Assembly (NCBI RefSeq): GCF_024158915.1
Contig: NZ_JAMZGF010000021.1
Location: 1 to 64,000 of the forward strand
DNA from: Chryseobacterium sp. S0630
GTDB taxonomy: Bacteria; Bacteroidota; Bacteroidia; Flavobacteriales; Weeksellaceae
Direction of reading: 5' to 3'
Length of the DNA stretch: 64,000 nucleotides
A program made the translations under genes and the position numbers. Under the pieces are notes generated by a model. It did no database searches, was not told the origin of the DNA, and was given only the letters and a program-made list of their open reading frames with translations. Position 1 is the first letter of the stretch; every line of letters begins with the position of its first letter. Below are positions 1 to 8,232 of the stretch, in pieces.

Positions 1-89
1 CGGACTTTGCGTAATAATATAGGTTTTGGCTAAAGCCAATGGAATATATTTCCTTTGTTTGAACGGGCTAAAGCCCGTTCCTATTGAAT
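1..89. repeat. 89-bp direct repeat, copy A
   Basis: This stretch recurs at 230-318 with one difference (T at 78, C at 307). It contains two small palindromes: a TTGGCT/AGCCAA hairpin near 26-39, and GAACGGGCTAAAGCCCGTTC at 61-80, where the stem arms flank a 2-nt loop. The window begins inside or at the edge of the repeat, so its true left end is unknown. No ORF is present. It resembles a REP-like intergenic element. Confidence 0.85.
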
Positions 90-229
90 TAATCAGATCA
101 ATTATTTATGTAATATAGGGATTGATACTGTTAGATTTGCCCACAGATTGCTCAGATGTTTGTATATATTTTCTTTGCTGAGTGGCAACGCCTTTGCGAA
201 CGATTTTAAAGCCATTCATCGTCCTTCTG

Positions 230-318
230 CGGACTTTGCGTAATAATATAGGTTTTGGCTAAAGCCAATGGAATATATTTCCTTTGTTTGAACGGGCTAA
301 AGCCCGCTCCTATTGAAT
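230..318. repeat. 89-bp direct repeat, copy B
   Basis: This is the second copy of the repeat at 1-89, offset by 229 bp and with a single mismatch. The spacer between the copies also carries GCCTTTGCG and GGACTTTGCGT words that resemble the termini of the intergenic elements near 27519 and 28754. Confidence 0.85.
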
Positions 319-353
319 AGGAAAAACAGATATGCATATTTCAGTAAATCTAT

Positions 354-409
354 TTCCTAATCCCTATTCCCTGCTACCTTTTATCTAAAACCTCCAACCT
401 ATTACCAAA
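354..409. repeat. Degenerate 7-bp periodic array (8 units)
   Basis: Eight consecutive heptamers can be read without a phase break: TTCCTAA, TCCCTAT, TCCCTGC, TACCTTT, TATCTAA, AACCTCC, AACCTAT, TACCAAA. The conserved core is a C/T-rich NNCCTNN. The array lies just beyond the terminator of the minus-strand operon that ends at 463. It has the same period as the arrays at 7718, 13113, 13558 and 21156. No coding potential is seen. Confidence 0.6.
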
Positions 410-410
410 T

Positions 411-437
411 AAAAAACCTCCTTCAAAAAGAAAGAGG
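411..437 (-). terminator. Terminator of the bat-marC operon
   Basis: On the minus strand a CCTCTTT...AAGGAGG stem (one G-U pair) is followed by six T residues. It lies 26 bp beyond the stop of the small membrane protein gene at 463, where a rho-independent terminator for the long minus-strand operon would be expected. Confidence 0.6.
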
Positions 438-462
438 CTATATCTATATTGAAATATTCAAT

Positions 463-663
463 TTATTTCTTTATACCGATTCTGCTCCAGGTATCCATTA
501 CAAAAAGCAGGATAAGACCTATTGCAGCAGCACCAGCTGAGAATGCAAACCTAATGTTATCTTCATCTCCAAGGATATCTGTCGCTTGCCAGTTGATAGC
601 ATAAAGATTGATGGTGATGAATACAATAAACAGTACTAAAAATACTTTATAAAACTTCTTCAT
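463..663 (-). CDS. Small two-helix membrane protein, unknown function
   Basis: A 66-residue protein. The N-terminus is basic and followed by a hydrophobic helix (about residues 5-23). A short polar stretch with acidic DEDN comes next, then a second hydrophobic helix (about 40-57) and a basic C-terminus. I do not recognise a named family. The gene starts 5 bp downstream of the marC stop, so it is probably cotranscribed as the last gene of the operon, and a terminator follows it. It could be an accessory membrane peptide, but nothing in the sequence shows a function. Confidence 0.6.
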   Translation of the reverse strand: MKKFYKVFLVLFIVFITINLYAINWQATDILGDEDNIRFAFSAGAAAIGLILLFVMDTWSRIGIKK

Positions 664-668
664 GACTC

Positions 669-1271
669 TTAAAAATTAATATAATTTTGCACCAACTGGG
701 CAAAATTTGCGGTGAATAATTTAATTGAAATTGCCAAAAGGATAATTCCGAAAACTTTCTGAAGGATCATCAAAGTAGCATCCCCAATTTTCTTCTCCAG
801 CCATTTCGCTGATTTCAGCACCAAATATACGAAAATTGTATTAAGAATAATTCCGAAGATAATATTAATATCATGAAATTCAGCTCTAAGAGAGAGTGCA
901 GTGGTTAACGTTCCAGCTCCTGCAACCAGCGGAAATGCGATGGGTACAATGGATGCAGCCTTTGCTTCAGTGGTTTTATTAATTTCAATTCCTAAAATCA
1001 TTTCCAGTGCTATGACAAAAATCACAAAAGCTCCTGCAATAGCAAAGGAATTTACATCCACTCCAATAAGCTTAAGAATCTTATTTCCTACGAACAGGAA
1101 AACAATCATAATAGCTCCGGCAGTAATGGCAGCCTTTCCAGCTTCAATCTGTCCAAACTTCTGCTGAAGGCTTACGATAATAGGAACTGAGCCGATGATA
1201 TCGATCACGGCAAAAAGAACCATAAAGCTGGTAACAATCTCTTTAAAAGAAAAACCATCAAAAATTTCCAT
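669..1271 (-). CDS. MarC family integral membrane protein (UPF0056)
   Basis: A 200-residue polytopic inner-membrane protein with about six hydrophobic segments, the normal length for the MarC/UPF0056 family. The N-terminal stretch FMVLFAVIDIIGSVPI and the central FPLVAGAGTLTT segment are typical of the family. The biochemical role of MarC proteins is not settled; the historical link to multiple antibiotic resistance has not held up. The gene begins 44 bp after the batD stop on the same strand and may be read through from the bat operon. The ATG at 1271 is the only sensible start. Confidence 0.9.
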   Translation of the reverse strand: MEIFDGFSFKEIVTSFMVLFAVIDIIGSVPIIVSLQQKFGQIEAGKAAITAGAIMIVFLFVGNKILKLIGVDVNSFAIAGAFVIFVIALEMILGIEINKTTEAKAASIVPIAFPLVAGAGTLTTALSLRAEFHDINIIFGIILNTIFVYLVLKSAKWLEKKIGDATLMILQKVFGIILLAISIKLFTANFAQLVQNYINF

Positions 1272-1315
1272 CTCTTTGTAATTAAAAATTTCGCAAAAAT
1301 ATGAAAATTAACTGA

Positions 1316-3055
1316 TTATTTGCTAATTTGTGAATATAAATTAACAATAATTTTCAAAAGTTCTTCAAGAGCTTCAGCAGATTTCACAGGATTGTATTTT
1401 TCCATCTGAACTTTCTGCTGCAGTTTGCTGTATTCTTCTGCAACCGAAGAACCTTTGTGCTTTTCAAGAAAAGTCTTAAACTCCGGAGTAGAGCTCTGAA
1501 AATACTGCCCTCTTACTTCTTCATCCAATTCTTCCAGAGTTATAAAGAACTTTTCATACTCTCCGTTATCTTTAAGATTTTCCAGATATCCGAAATAATC
1601 ATTGATATCCGTTTTCATCGATTCTCTGATCTCTTTTTCTGTTTCGGCCACTGAACCTAAAGGTTTTGACGGTACAGTTTCCCTAACTAATGTACGTTTT
1701 TTTTGCCAATTTTTAAATAGCAGATATCCAACAAATAAGCTGATCAGAATAGCTATATTGGTCAAAAGAATATTCCAGTGGAATTTACTTTTTTCTTTTA
1801 CTTTGAATGAAGTGGTTTTTAATACCGGAGTATTTACCGTCTCCAGAAGATTATTGGTGTATTCGTTTACCTTTTCTACGGTAGAACGTGCCTCCAGAAT
1901 CTGATCGTGAGAAAATGCATTCAGATCCAGTGTTTTCTGTCCAAGATCTACATATTCTTTACTTGCAGGGTCAAAGAAAGCGAATTGTTCTGTTTTAATT
2001 GAAATAGCACCTGATTTTTTAGGAATAATCACATAATTAGCCAGGATTTCTCCTTTCATTCCTGAAGTTCCCGGAGCTACTTTAGAGGTAATTTTCGGGG
2101 CAAAAACTTCATAATCCGGAGAGGCAGCAATTTTAGGAAGTTCCATATCCGGTAAGTTACCTTCACCTGAAACTTTTACTACCACATTCAGAGGTTTTTT
2201 CGCTTCCGGTTTTTCCTTGGAAGCATTATATACGTTGACATTAAAATTTCCAACAGCATTTTTAAAACATTCGGGAGCTCCTTCAGGAAGCTTTCTTACG
2301 TTTATTTTAACTTTATTGGAAACAATTTTTGTTTTATTAGAATAGGTATTTACTGAAGCGGATACACCTGGAACTTCCACATATCCTGCTTCATTAGGAA
2401 ATACCATAAACATAGCCAGAACCTGTGAAGGCATATTTCCATATCCGGAAGGATCTATCTCAGACTTATCAAAATTGATAGGATGTACGTTGATATTATC
2501 CTGTTGCGGAAGATGGATATTTTTCACCTTTCTCAGGTTATCCATATTTCTTGAATATACTCTCAGAACGGCTATCGTAGGCTGATCCTGATATACATCC
2601 CGATCATCAATTTCCATATTCAGATAAACATCATTGGAAGTATTCGCAGCCAAAGCTCTTCTGTCTACAATATAACGGATATTGACATCAAAAGGTTCTG
2701 TTTTATAGATTCTGTTGTTTACGGTAACGAGAACGGAACCGATTTTTATTTTCCCTTTTTTCTTAGGCTCAAGGGCAATTCTGGAAACTTTCTGGGTAAT
2801 TAAAGTATTGGTAGCCGGATCAATCACGGTATTGGTAACAGATCCGCTTCCTATGATATTAAATTTTGAAAGATCCGGAAGCTGAAAACCTGTTTGCTGC
2901 ACAAGATCACTTCCGTTAAGTTCAAGAACAATGGTCAGATTGATAATATCCTTACCTGCATATTCGGTTTTATCTGCATCCATAGACAGATTTACCTGTC
3001 CGTAAGTAATTACGGATGCAAGAGTAAGCAATATGTAAATCAATTTGTGCTGCAT
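1316..3055 (-). CDS. batD: BatD: aerotolerance-operon surface protein
   Basis: A 579-residue protein with an N-terminal signal peptide (MQHKLIYILLTLASVITYGQ) and repeated beta-rich domains typical of BatD (residues about 20-410). One transmembrane helix follows near 430-450, then a charged cytoplasmic tail. In Bacteroidetes BatA-E are thought to form a membrane complex linked to oxidative-stress tolerance; the mechanism is not known. The ATG at 3055 overlaps the batC stop by one base (TGATG), which indicates translational coupling and argues against the TTG 6 bp upstream. It is the last bat gene of the run. Confidence 0.85.
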   Translation of the reverse strand: MQHKLIYILLTLASVITYGQVNLSMDADKTEYAGKDIINLTIVLELNGSDLVQQTGFQLPDLSKFNIIGSGSVTNTVIDPATNTLITQKVSRIALEPKKKGKIKIGSVLVTVNNRIYKTEPFDVNIRYIVDRRALAANTSNDVYLNMEIDDRDVYQDQPTIAVLRVYSRNMDNLRKVKNIHLPQQDNINVHPINFDKSEIDPSGYGNMPSQVLAMFMVFPNEAGYVEVPGVSASVNTYSNKTKIVSNKVKINVRKLPEGAPECFKNAVGNFNVNVYNASKEKPEAKKPLNVVVKVSGEGNLPDMELPKIAASPDYEVFAPKITSKVAPGTSGMKGEILANYVIIPKKSGAISIKTEQFAFFDPASKEYVDLGQKTLDLNAFSHDQILEARSTVEKVNEYTNNLLETVNTPVLKTTSFKVKEKSKFHWNILLTNIAILISLFVGYLLFKNWQKKRTLVRETVPSKPLGSVAETEKEIRESMKTDINDYFGYLENLKDNGEYEKFFITLEELDEEVRGQYFQSSTPEFKTFLEKHKGSSVAEEYSKLQQKVQMEKYNPVKSAEALEELLKIIVNLYSQISK

Positions 3056-3798
3056 CACCAATCTTTCTCGTTGCTTTCAGGCATCGAATAAGAATTTTTG
3101 TTTAAAATTCTTCTGGCGGTTTCTTTTTCTTTTTCGTTTATTTTATCTAAGATCGCATTTTCAAGATTCTTAGGCATTCTGCCTTCATTATTTTGATCCT
3201 GCTTAGGATTGTCGCCCTGGTCACCTTTACCTTGGTTTTGAGGACCGCTACCCTGATCCTGTTTTTTGTCTTTGTCGCCTTTTTGATCATCTCCTTTGTT
3301 CTGATCATTTCCGCCGCCACCTTTTCCTGAGTTATTCTGTTCGTTTTTTTGCTGTTGTTTTTCTTTCTCTTTCAGTTTGGCAATCTCATAATTTTTTCTG
3401 GTTACCTCACTGTGGGGATCCTGCTTCAAAGCTTTCTTATAATAGTCAGCGGCTTTTTCCGGCTGATTCATCTGCATATAAGCATTCCCTAAATTATGAA
3501 GAGCCGCCATTTTATCGGGAAGGGTTTGTGAAAGTTTTTCTGCTTTTTCAAACTCTGCTTTTGCCTCTTCGTATTTTTTACTTTTATACAATGCATTCCC
3601 CATATTGTAGTGAGCGGTAAAATCTTTATCATTGGATTTTATCGCTTCCATGTATTTTGAGGAGGCTCCATCATAATCTTTACCGTCAAATTTCTGATTG
3701 CCTTCATACACTAAATTCCTATAGCTTTCCTGCCCAAACATGAAGCCTGAGAATGAAATGGCAACAATAAACGATAAAAATATAATTTTAGTATTCAT
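3055..3798 (-). CDS. batC: BatC-like TPR protein
   Basis: A 247-residue exported protein. It has a signal peptide (about residues 1-23), then three to four tetratricopeptide repeats (about 25-140, with AHYNMGNALYKSKKYEEA and ALHNLGNAYMQMNQPEKA). A long low-complexity linker rich in Lys, Gln, Gly, Asp and Asn follows (about 150-215), and the C-terminus is short and charged. TPR plus a disordered tail is the arrangement of BatC in the Bacteroidetes bat operon. The ATG at 3798 is preferred over a TTG at 3807 because it puts the signal peptide at the start. The stop overlaps the batD ATG. Confidence 0.8.
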   Translation of the reverse strand: MNTKIIFLSFIVAISFSGFMFGQESYRNLVYEGNQKFDGKDYDGASSKYMEAIKSNDKDFTAHYNMGNALYKSKKYEEAKAEFEKAEKLSQTLPDKMAALHNLGNAYMQMNQPEKAADYYKKALKQDPHSEVTRKNYEIAKLKEKEKQQQKNEQNNSGKGGGGNDQNKGDDQKGDKDKKQDQGSGPQNQGKGDQGDNPKQDQNNEGRMPKNLENAILDKINEKEKETARRILNKNSYSMPESNEKDW

Positions 3799-3897
3799 CA
3801 CTTGCAAAATTATTCCTTTATATGTTAAGAAACAGAGTTTTATTTGTTAAAATTCGGTTAAAGTACTTGTAGAATTTCTTCTATAAATAAAGGAATT

Positions 3898-4905
3898 CTA
3901 CACATTAAAGTCTTTTTTTGGATTAAAAATATAAATTAAAAAGAAAAACAGAAGAGATACCGCAAGAAAATATTGATAATAATGATTGGCATTCTGCGAT
4001 TTCACCATCGTTTCAGCACCTGCCGATTTTTTATTGACAGCATCTACAATTCTGTCCGGAGCTTCATTGATATTATTTCCGTCAATATAAGTTCCGTCTG
4101 TAGATTCCGCCATTTTCTTTAATGCTTCTGTCTGTCTTTTAGAAATCACTGTACCTCCATTGGCATCGGTTTTATATCCCATCAACTGTCCGAACACGTA
4201 TTCCGGAACAGGAGCACCTTCATCTGTTCCTACACCTACAGAAGTAATGCTTATTCCTTCTTTATTAGCTAATCTGATGGCAGCGTTATCATTTCCTTCG
4301 TTATCCTCACCGTCACTCAATAGAATTACTTTTCTGGATCCTTTGCTTACATTTTTAAATTTTTCAGCAGCAGCCTGCATTCCTTTCAGAAAATCTGTTC
4401 CCTGAATCTGCATAGAACTGGTTTCAATACCGCTGATATAAGTTTCTGCAGAATTATAATCTGTTGTCAGAGGCATAATAGACATTGCATTCCCCGCAAA
4501 AATCACAATACCTACCTTATCATTATTCATTTTCTTCATGGTAGCCAGCATCAGATTTTTGGCTTCCGTCAAACGGCTTGGTTCTATATCCTCAGCATTC
4601 ATAGAATTGGATACATCCAGCATAAAGATTACATTGTTCAGTTTCTGGGTACTTTTCACTTCTTCTGAACCGTTCAAAAGGTCAATGATAGAGAATATCA
4701 GAAACAATGTTCCCAATAAGTATAATGCAGGAAAAAACTTTGTAAATCCTGATCTTTTTTCAAATAAATTCTCATGAAACTGGCTAGCGGCAAAAATTTC
4801 TCTTTTTTTATTTCTCCATTGTAAAAAACGGATCAAAAAGATAGCTAACAGCGGCAGAAGCAACAGTAAAAATAAATACCAATAATTTCCTAAAGACCAA
4901 CTCAT
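3898..4905 (-). CDS. batB: BatB: VWA-domain membrane protein
   Basis: A 335-residue protein with two N-terminal transmembrane helices (about 8-28 and 57-77), a von Willebrand factor A domain (about 90-290) and a C-terminal helix (about 310-328). The MIDAS motif is intact as DVSNS in IFMLDVSNSM, with the downstream Thr (PLTTDYNSAE) and Asp (LLSDGEDNEG) positions also present. The start codon overlaps the last base of batA. About 100 bp separates it from batC, the longest gap within the bat genes. Its role in the Bat complex is inferred from family and context. Confidence 0.87.
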   Translation of the reverse strand: MSWSLGNYWYLFLLLLLPLLAIFLIRFLQWRNKKREIFAASQFHENLFEKRSGFTKFFPALYLLGTLFLIFSIIDLLNGSEEVKSTQKLNNVIFMLDVSNSMNAEDIEPSRLTEAKNLMLATMKKMNNDKVGIVIFAGNAMSIMPLTTDYNSAETYISGIETSSMQIQGTDFLKGMQAAAEKFKNVSKGSRKVILLSDGEDNEGNDNAAIRLANKEGISITSVGVGTDEGAPVPEYVFGQLMGYKTDANGGTVISKRQTEALKKMAESTDGTYIDGNNINEAPDRIVDAVNKKSAGAETMVKSQNANHYYQYFLAVSLLFFFLIYIFNPKKDFNV

Positions 4906-5897
4906 CAGCTTAAAATTTTATAAAACACCCATCTCAACAATGCATCCAACACCAACATAGCAAGCGCAATCCAAAGGAATATTTTGAAATACTCTTCATA
5001 ATTGTACAGCTTGGAAACCTTCACATCAGATTTTTCCAGTTGGTTGATCTCATTGTACACTTCTTCCAGACTACTGTTTGAGGTAGCTCTGAAATATTTA
5101 CCTCCCGTAGTTTGGGCTATTTCTCTCAAGGTATTTTCATCAATGGTAACCTCTGTTTCGGTAAAGATAAGCTCTCCAAAAATGTCCTGCGATGTAGGCA
5201 TCAGCGCATAACCATTGGTCCCGATTCCTATTGAATATACCTTTATATTATTATTTTTTGCCAGTTCAGCAGCAAGCTGTGGAGGAATAGCATTCTGAAT
5301 ATTGCTTACTCCATCCGTCATCAGGATGACCACTTTACTTTTGGCTTTGCTTTTAATCAAATGATTCACTGCTACAGAAAGGCCTTCCCCGATCGCTGTT
5401 CCAGGTTCAAGACCTGCAGAATTCAGATTTTTAATTTCATCAATAACAACCTGATGATCTGAGGTTACCGGAACTTTAGTAAAAGCTTCCGCAGCATATG
5501 CTACCACTCCTATCCGGTCATTCGGGCGTTTCTGAACAAATTTTACCGCAATATCTTTCAGGGCGGTAATTCGGTCCGGGCTAAGATCCTTCGCCAGCAT
5601 ACTTAGAGAAACATCGATAGACAACATGATATCCACTCCTTTTGTATCATCTCTGTCCTGAGAAATAGTAAACGTTCTCGGCCTTGCCATCGCAATAATC
5701 AACGCGGAAAGAATGATATATTTTGATATTTTCAGCAAAAAAAGCACACCCTGAATACTCCCGCTGTGATCCATATTTTTTATGGTAGGAACTTTTATAC
5801 CTTTTCTTTTGTTTCTTCCAATATCTTTAATTAAAAGTGGAATAAACAAAAGAAAAAGCAGCAAAAACCATGGGCTGTAAAACTCAAAATTAAACAT
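4905..5897 (-). CDS. batA: BatA: VWA-domain membrane protein
   Basis: A 330-residue paralogue of BatB with the same plan: N-terminal membrane helices (about 8-24 and 55-75), a VWA domain (about 88-285) and a C-terminal helix (about 308-325). The MIDAS motif reads DVSLS within IMLSIDVSLSM, and VILMTDGVSN carries the second metal-loop Asp. The gene overlaps its upstream neighbour by 8 bp and batB by 1 bp, so translation of the group is tightly coupled. BatA and BatB probably interact with the other bat products at the inner membrane. Confidence 0.88.
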   Translation of the reverse strand: MFNFEFYSPWFLLLFLLFIPLLIKDIGRNKRKGIKVPTIKNMDHSGSIQGVLFLLKISKYIILSALIIAMARPRTFTISQDRDDTKGVDIMLSIDVSLSMLAKDLSPDRITALKDIAVKFVQKRPNDRIGVVAYAAEAFTKVPVTSDHQVVIDEIKNLNSAGLEPGTAIGEGLSVAVNHLIKSKAKSKVVILMTDGVSNIQNAIPPQLAAELAKNNNIKVYSIGIGTNGYALMPTSQDIFGELIFTETEVTIDENTLREIAQTTGGKYFRATSNSSLEEVYNEINQLEKSDVKVSKLYNYEEYFKIFLWIALAMLVLDALLRWVFYKILS

Positions 5898-6786
5898 CCT
5901 TTCTTAAGTTTTCGAATTCTAAATCTTTGGATGATCTTTTCACAAAATCCCTGATATTGGCAAAATCTCTTTCCATTGTTTCCTGATCCGGGAATGTTTT
6001 GGCAAATTTCACCAGGTCTCCCCTAAGGAATACATCTTCTATTATTTTTTCGTTGTCCTGCGAGATTGTATTATTTTTTTTCATGACATCGATAAGATCA
6101 TCAGTAAGAAGTACATCTGCCGGAAGGCGATATTGTTTTGTAATGAAGGTTCTGGAAATATCAATCAGTTCCACATAAAACGAACGGAAGTTTCCTCCTT
6201 CAATATATTTTTTCTTTTTAAGAGAATCAAGTTCTTTTAATGTCTGATTGGTAGCCACTACTGGAGAACTCTTTGATTTTCTTCCCCATTTTACAAACAT
6301 AATAATGGCAATAACCAGTGCAATACCAGCCAACGCTGCAAGAATATAAAACTTGTAAAGCTCCCAATAATCTTTGGGTTCAAGTTTCACCTGCTTATTA
6401 TTCATAATGTCATTGATCTGATCTGCTTTTTGAGCTGTATTAATGACATCTATTTCATAAGGAATTGTTTTAAGAATTTTATCTCCTACTTTGAACTCCA
6501 GTTCAGGAATGGTAAATTTTCCCTCTTCAAAAACAGCAAATTCTATCTTTCTTTCATAGGTGTTAGCTGTTTGTCCGATACTGTCTTTGGTTTCTTCAAA
6601 ATGAAAAGGCAAGAGCTCATTCTTAGCTGCTGAAGTAACCTGCTGCTCATTAAGGTTATCAATCTTTATGGTAAGATGATTGATTTCTCCCAGAGCGAGG
6701 GTTTTCTTTTCTACGTTAGAGGATAATATCTGTGAAAAAGCATTTGCACAGATCAGAAAAGATAATATTAAAAGTATTTTTCTCAA
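5890..6786 (-). CDS. BatD-like membrane protein of the bat operon
   Basis: A 298-residue protein with a signal peptide (MRKILLILSFLICANAFSQ), an extracytoplasmic beta-rich region (about 20-125) resembling one BatD domain, a single transmembrane helix (about 147-167) and a charged cytoplasmic region with a helical C-terminus (about 190-298). A protein of this design commonly sits between the DUF58 gene and batA in Flavobacteria and is usually left as hypothetical. It overlaps batA by 8 bp. I infer a structural role in the Bat membrane complex; no catalytic motif is visible. Confidence 0.7.
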   Translation of the reverse strand: MRKILLILSFLICANAFSQILSSNVEKKTLALGEINHLTIKIDNLNEQQVTSAAKNELLPFHFEETKDSIGQTANTYERKIEFAVFEEGKFTIPELEFKVGDKILKTIPYEIDVINTAQKADQINDIMNNKQVKLEPKDYWELYKFYILAALAGIALVIAIIMFVKWGRKSKSSPVVATNQTLKELDSLKKKKYIEGGNFRSFYVELIDISRTFITKQYRLPADVLLTDDLIDVMKKNNTISQDNEKIIEDVFLRGDLVKFAKTFPDQETMERDFANIRDFVKRSSKDLEFENLRKDV

Positions 6787-6847
6787 TGTTAAAATAATAA
6801 AGGCAAAACGCCTTATGTTTTTTTTTAGTTACGAGCTCAGCCCGATG

Positions 6848-7711
6848 TTATTTTTTCTGAAAGTAATTATACAATAATTTTGAATAATCTGAGCCGGTAT
6901 TGATATTCATAAAACTGGCAGAGCTATTGGCAAAATCTTCTTCCAAAGCTCTCAGTTTTTGTTTTTGAGCTTCCGCGAAGGTATATCGCCACCTTGCACT
7001 GGATGTATTGGCCCAAATTTCCTTTCCGGTTTCCACATCAAGTAAACGGGCATAGCCTACATCAGGAATTTCATTGTCTTTTTCATCATAAATCCTCATT
7101 CCCAACAGCTGGTGTTTCTTTGAAGCCACTCTCAGCATTTTGGAATCATAGGCATCTTCAAAATCTGAAAACAAAAATACCAGAGATTTCCTTTTAAAAA
7201 TCCCCATCATATATTCCATTGCCTTATCTATTTTAGATTCTGCCGGAACATAATCTGCAGTGAGAATATTGCTGATAATCGAAAGAATATGTTTTCTTCC
7301 TTTTTGGGGAGGAATGACTTTATATACTTTATCAGCGAACAAGATCAATCCTACTTTATCATTATTGCCGGCGGCTGAAAATCCCAAGCTGGCAGCAATT
7401 TCGGCTACATATTCTCTTTTCAGCTGAACTTTTGTTCCATAATCCATAGAAGCAGAAATATCAACAAGAATCATCATCGTCAGTTCCCTTTCTTCTTCCA
7501 TTACTTTTACAAATGGCTCACGGAAACGTGCAGTTTTATTCCAGTCGATTCTTCTGATCTCATCTCCAAACTGATAGGGGCGAACTTCCGAGAAAGTCAT
7601 CCCCTGCCCTTTAAAAGCGCTGTGATATTGCCCCATTAAAGCAGCCTCCGTCTTTTTACGGGTACGGATTTCAATCTGCTTTACTTTTTTTACAATATCT
7701 TTTATCTGCAT
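6848..7711 (-). CDS. DUF58 domain protein of the MoxR/bat operon
   Basis: A 287-residue soluble protein of the DUF58 family. The signature FSEVRPYQFGDEIRRIDWNK lies about residues 41-60. A degenerate VWA-like fold follows, with a DISAS metal motif in MMILVDISASMDYG. DUF58 proteins are encoded next to MoxR AAA+ ATPases and are their likely clients or partners. I choose the ATG at 7711; an ATG at 7723 would add MNSS. A heptamer-repeat array separates the gene from the preceding GNAT gene. Confidence 0.88.
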   Translation of the reverse strand: MQIKDIVKKVKQIEIRTRKKTEAALMGQYHSAFKGQGMTFSEVRPYQFGDEIRRIDWNKTARFREPFVKVMEEERELTMMILVDISASMDYGTKVQLKREYVAEIAASLGFSAAGNNDKVGLILFADKVYKVIPPQKGRKHILSIISNILTADYVPAESKIDKAMEYMMGIFKRKSLVFLFSDFEDAYDSKMLRVASKKHQLLGMRIYDEKDNEIPDVGYARLLDVETGKEIWANTSSARWRYTFAEAQKQKLRALEEDFANSSASFMNINTGSDYSKLLYNYFQKK

Positions 7712-7717
7712 AGACGA

Positions 7718-7773
7718 GTTCAATGTTTAAAATTCAAAGTTTAATGTTCGAGTTTCGGGATCCGGGTTTGGGG
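7718..7773. repeat. Degenerate 7-bp periodic array (8 units) inside the bat operon
   Basis: Eight heptamers without phase break on the plus strand: GTTCAAT, GTTTAAA, ATTCAAA, GTTTAAT, GTTCGAG, TTTCGGG, ATCCGGG, TTTGGGG. The array ends exactly where the stop codon of the minus-strand GNAT gene begins (7774-7776), so on the mRNA it starts directly after that stop. The GTTCAAN/GTTTAAN units match those at 13113-13161. If the longer DUF58 start at 7723 were used, it would run into the first codons. Confidence 0.7.
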
Positions 7774-8232
7774 TTAATCTTTAAACTCAATGGATACGTT
7801 CGACCACTCATTATCGAACTTTGTATCGTATTTTTTATAAAAATTGATGGCTGGTTCATTCCAGTTCAATACCTGGAATACCATTCCACTGTAATTATTG
7901 CTTTTACCATATTCCAGTGTTGCATCAAATAATTTCTTTCCAATCTGCTTTCCTCTCAATCTTTCTGTTACAACAAGATCTTCAAGATAAAGCCTTCTTC
8001 CTTTCCATGTTGAATATCTGTCGTAATACAGGGATATTCCAACTATTTCTCCTTCATATTCTGCTACGAAAGCTCCCCATATAGGAGAAGTTCCAAAACC
8101 ATCCTGAATAAAATCATCCAAAGTCACTGTTACTTCATGCAGTGCTTTTTCATATTCCGCCAGTTCTTTAATTAAATCAAGCATGAAAGAACAATCTTCC
8201 AGAACAGCTTTTCTTATGATTACATCACTCAT
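7774..8232 (-). CDS. GNAT N-acetyltransferase (SSAT/diamine acetyltransferase-like)
   Basis: A 152-residue single-domain GNAT protein. The acetyl-CoA binding motif A is visible as LEDLVVTERLRGKQIGKKL (about residues 84-102), and motif B follows with FQVLNWNEPAINFYKK. The overall pattern, ending GMVFQVLNWNEPAINFYKKYD, is like spermidine/spermine or thialysine acetyltransferases, so a polyamine or small amine is the likely substrate (inference). It starts on the stop of the MoxR gene (TAATG overlap), so it is coupled to MoxR although such enzymes are not normal members of the MoxR-DUF58-Bat set. Confidence 0.85.
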   Translation of the reverse strand: MSDVIIRKAVLEDCSFMLDLIKELAEYEKALHEVTVTLDDFIQDGFGTSPIWGAFVAEYEGEIVGISLYYDRYSTWKGRRLYLEDLVVTERLRGKQIGKKLFDATLEYGKSNNYSGMVFQVLNWNEPAINFYKKYDTKFDNEWSNVSIEFKD

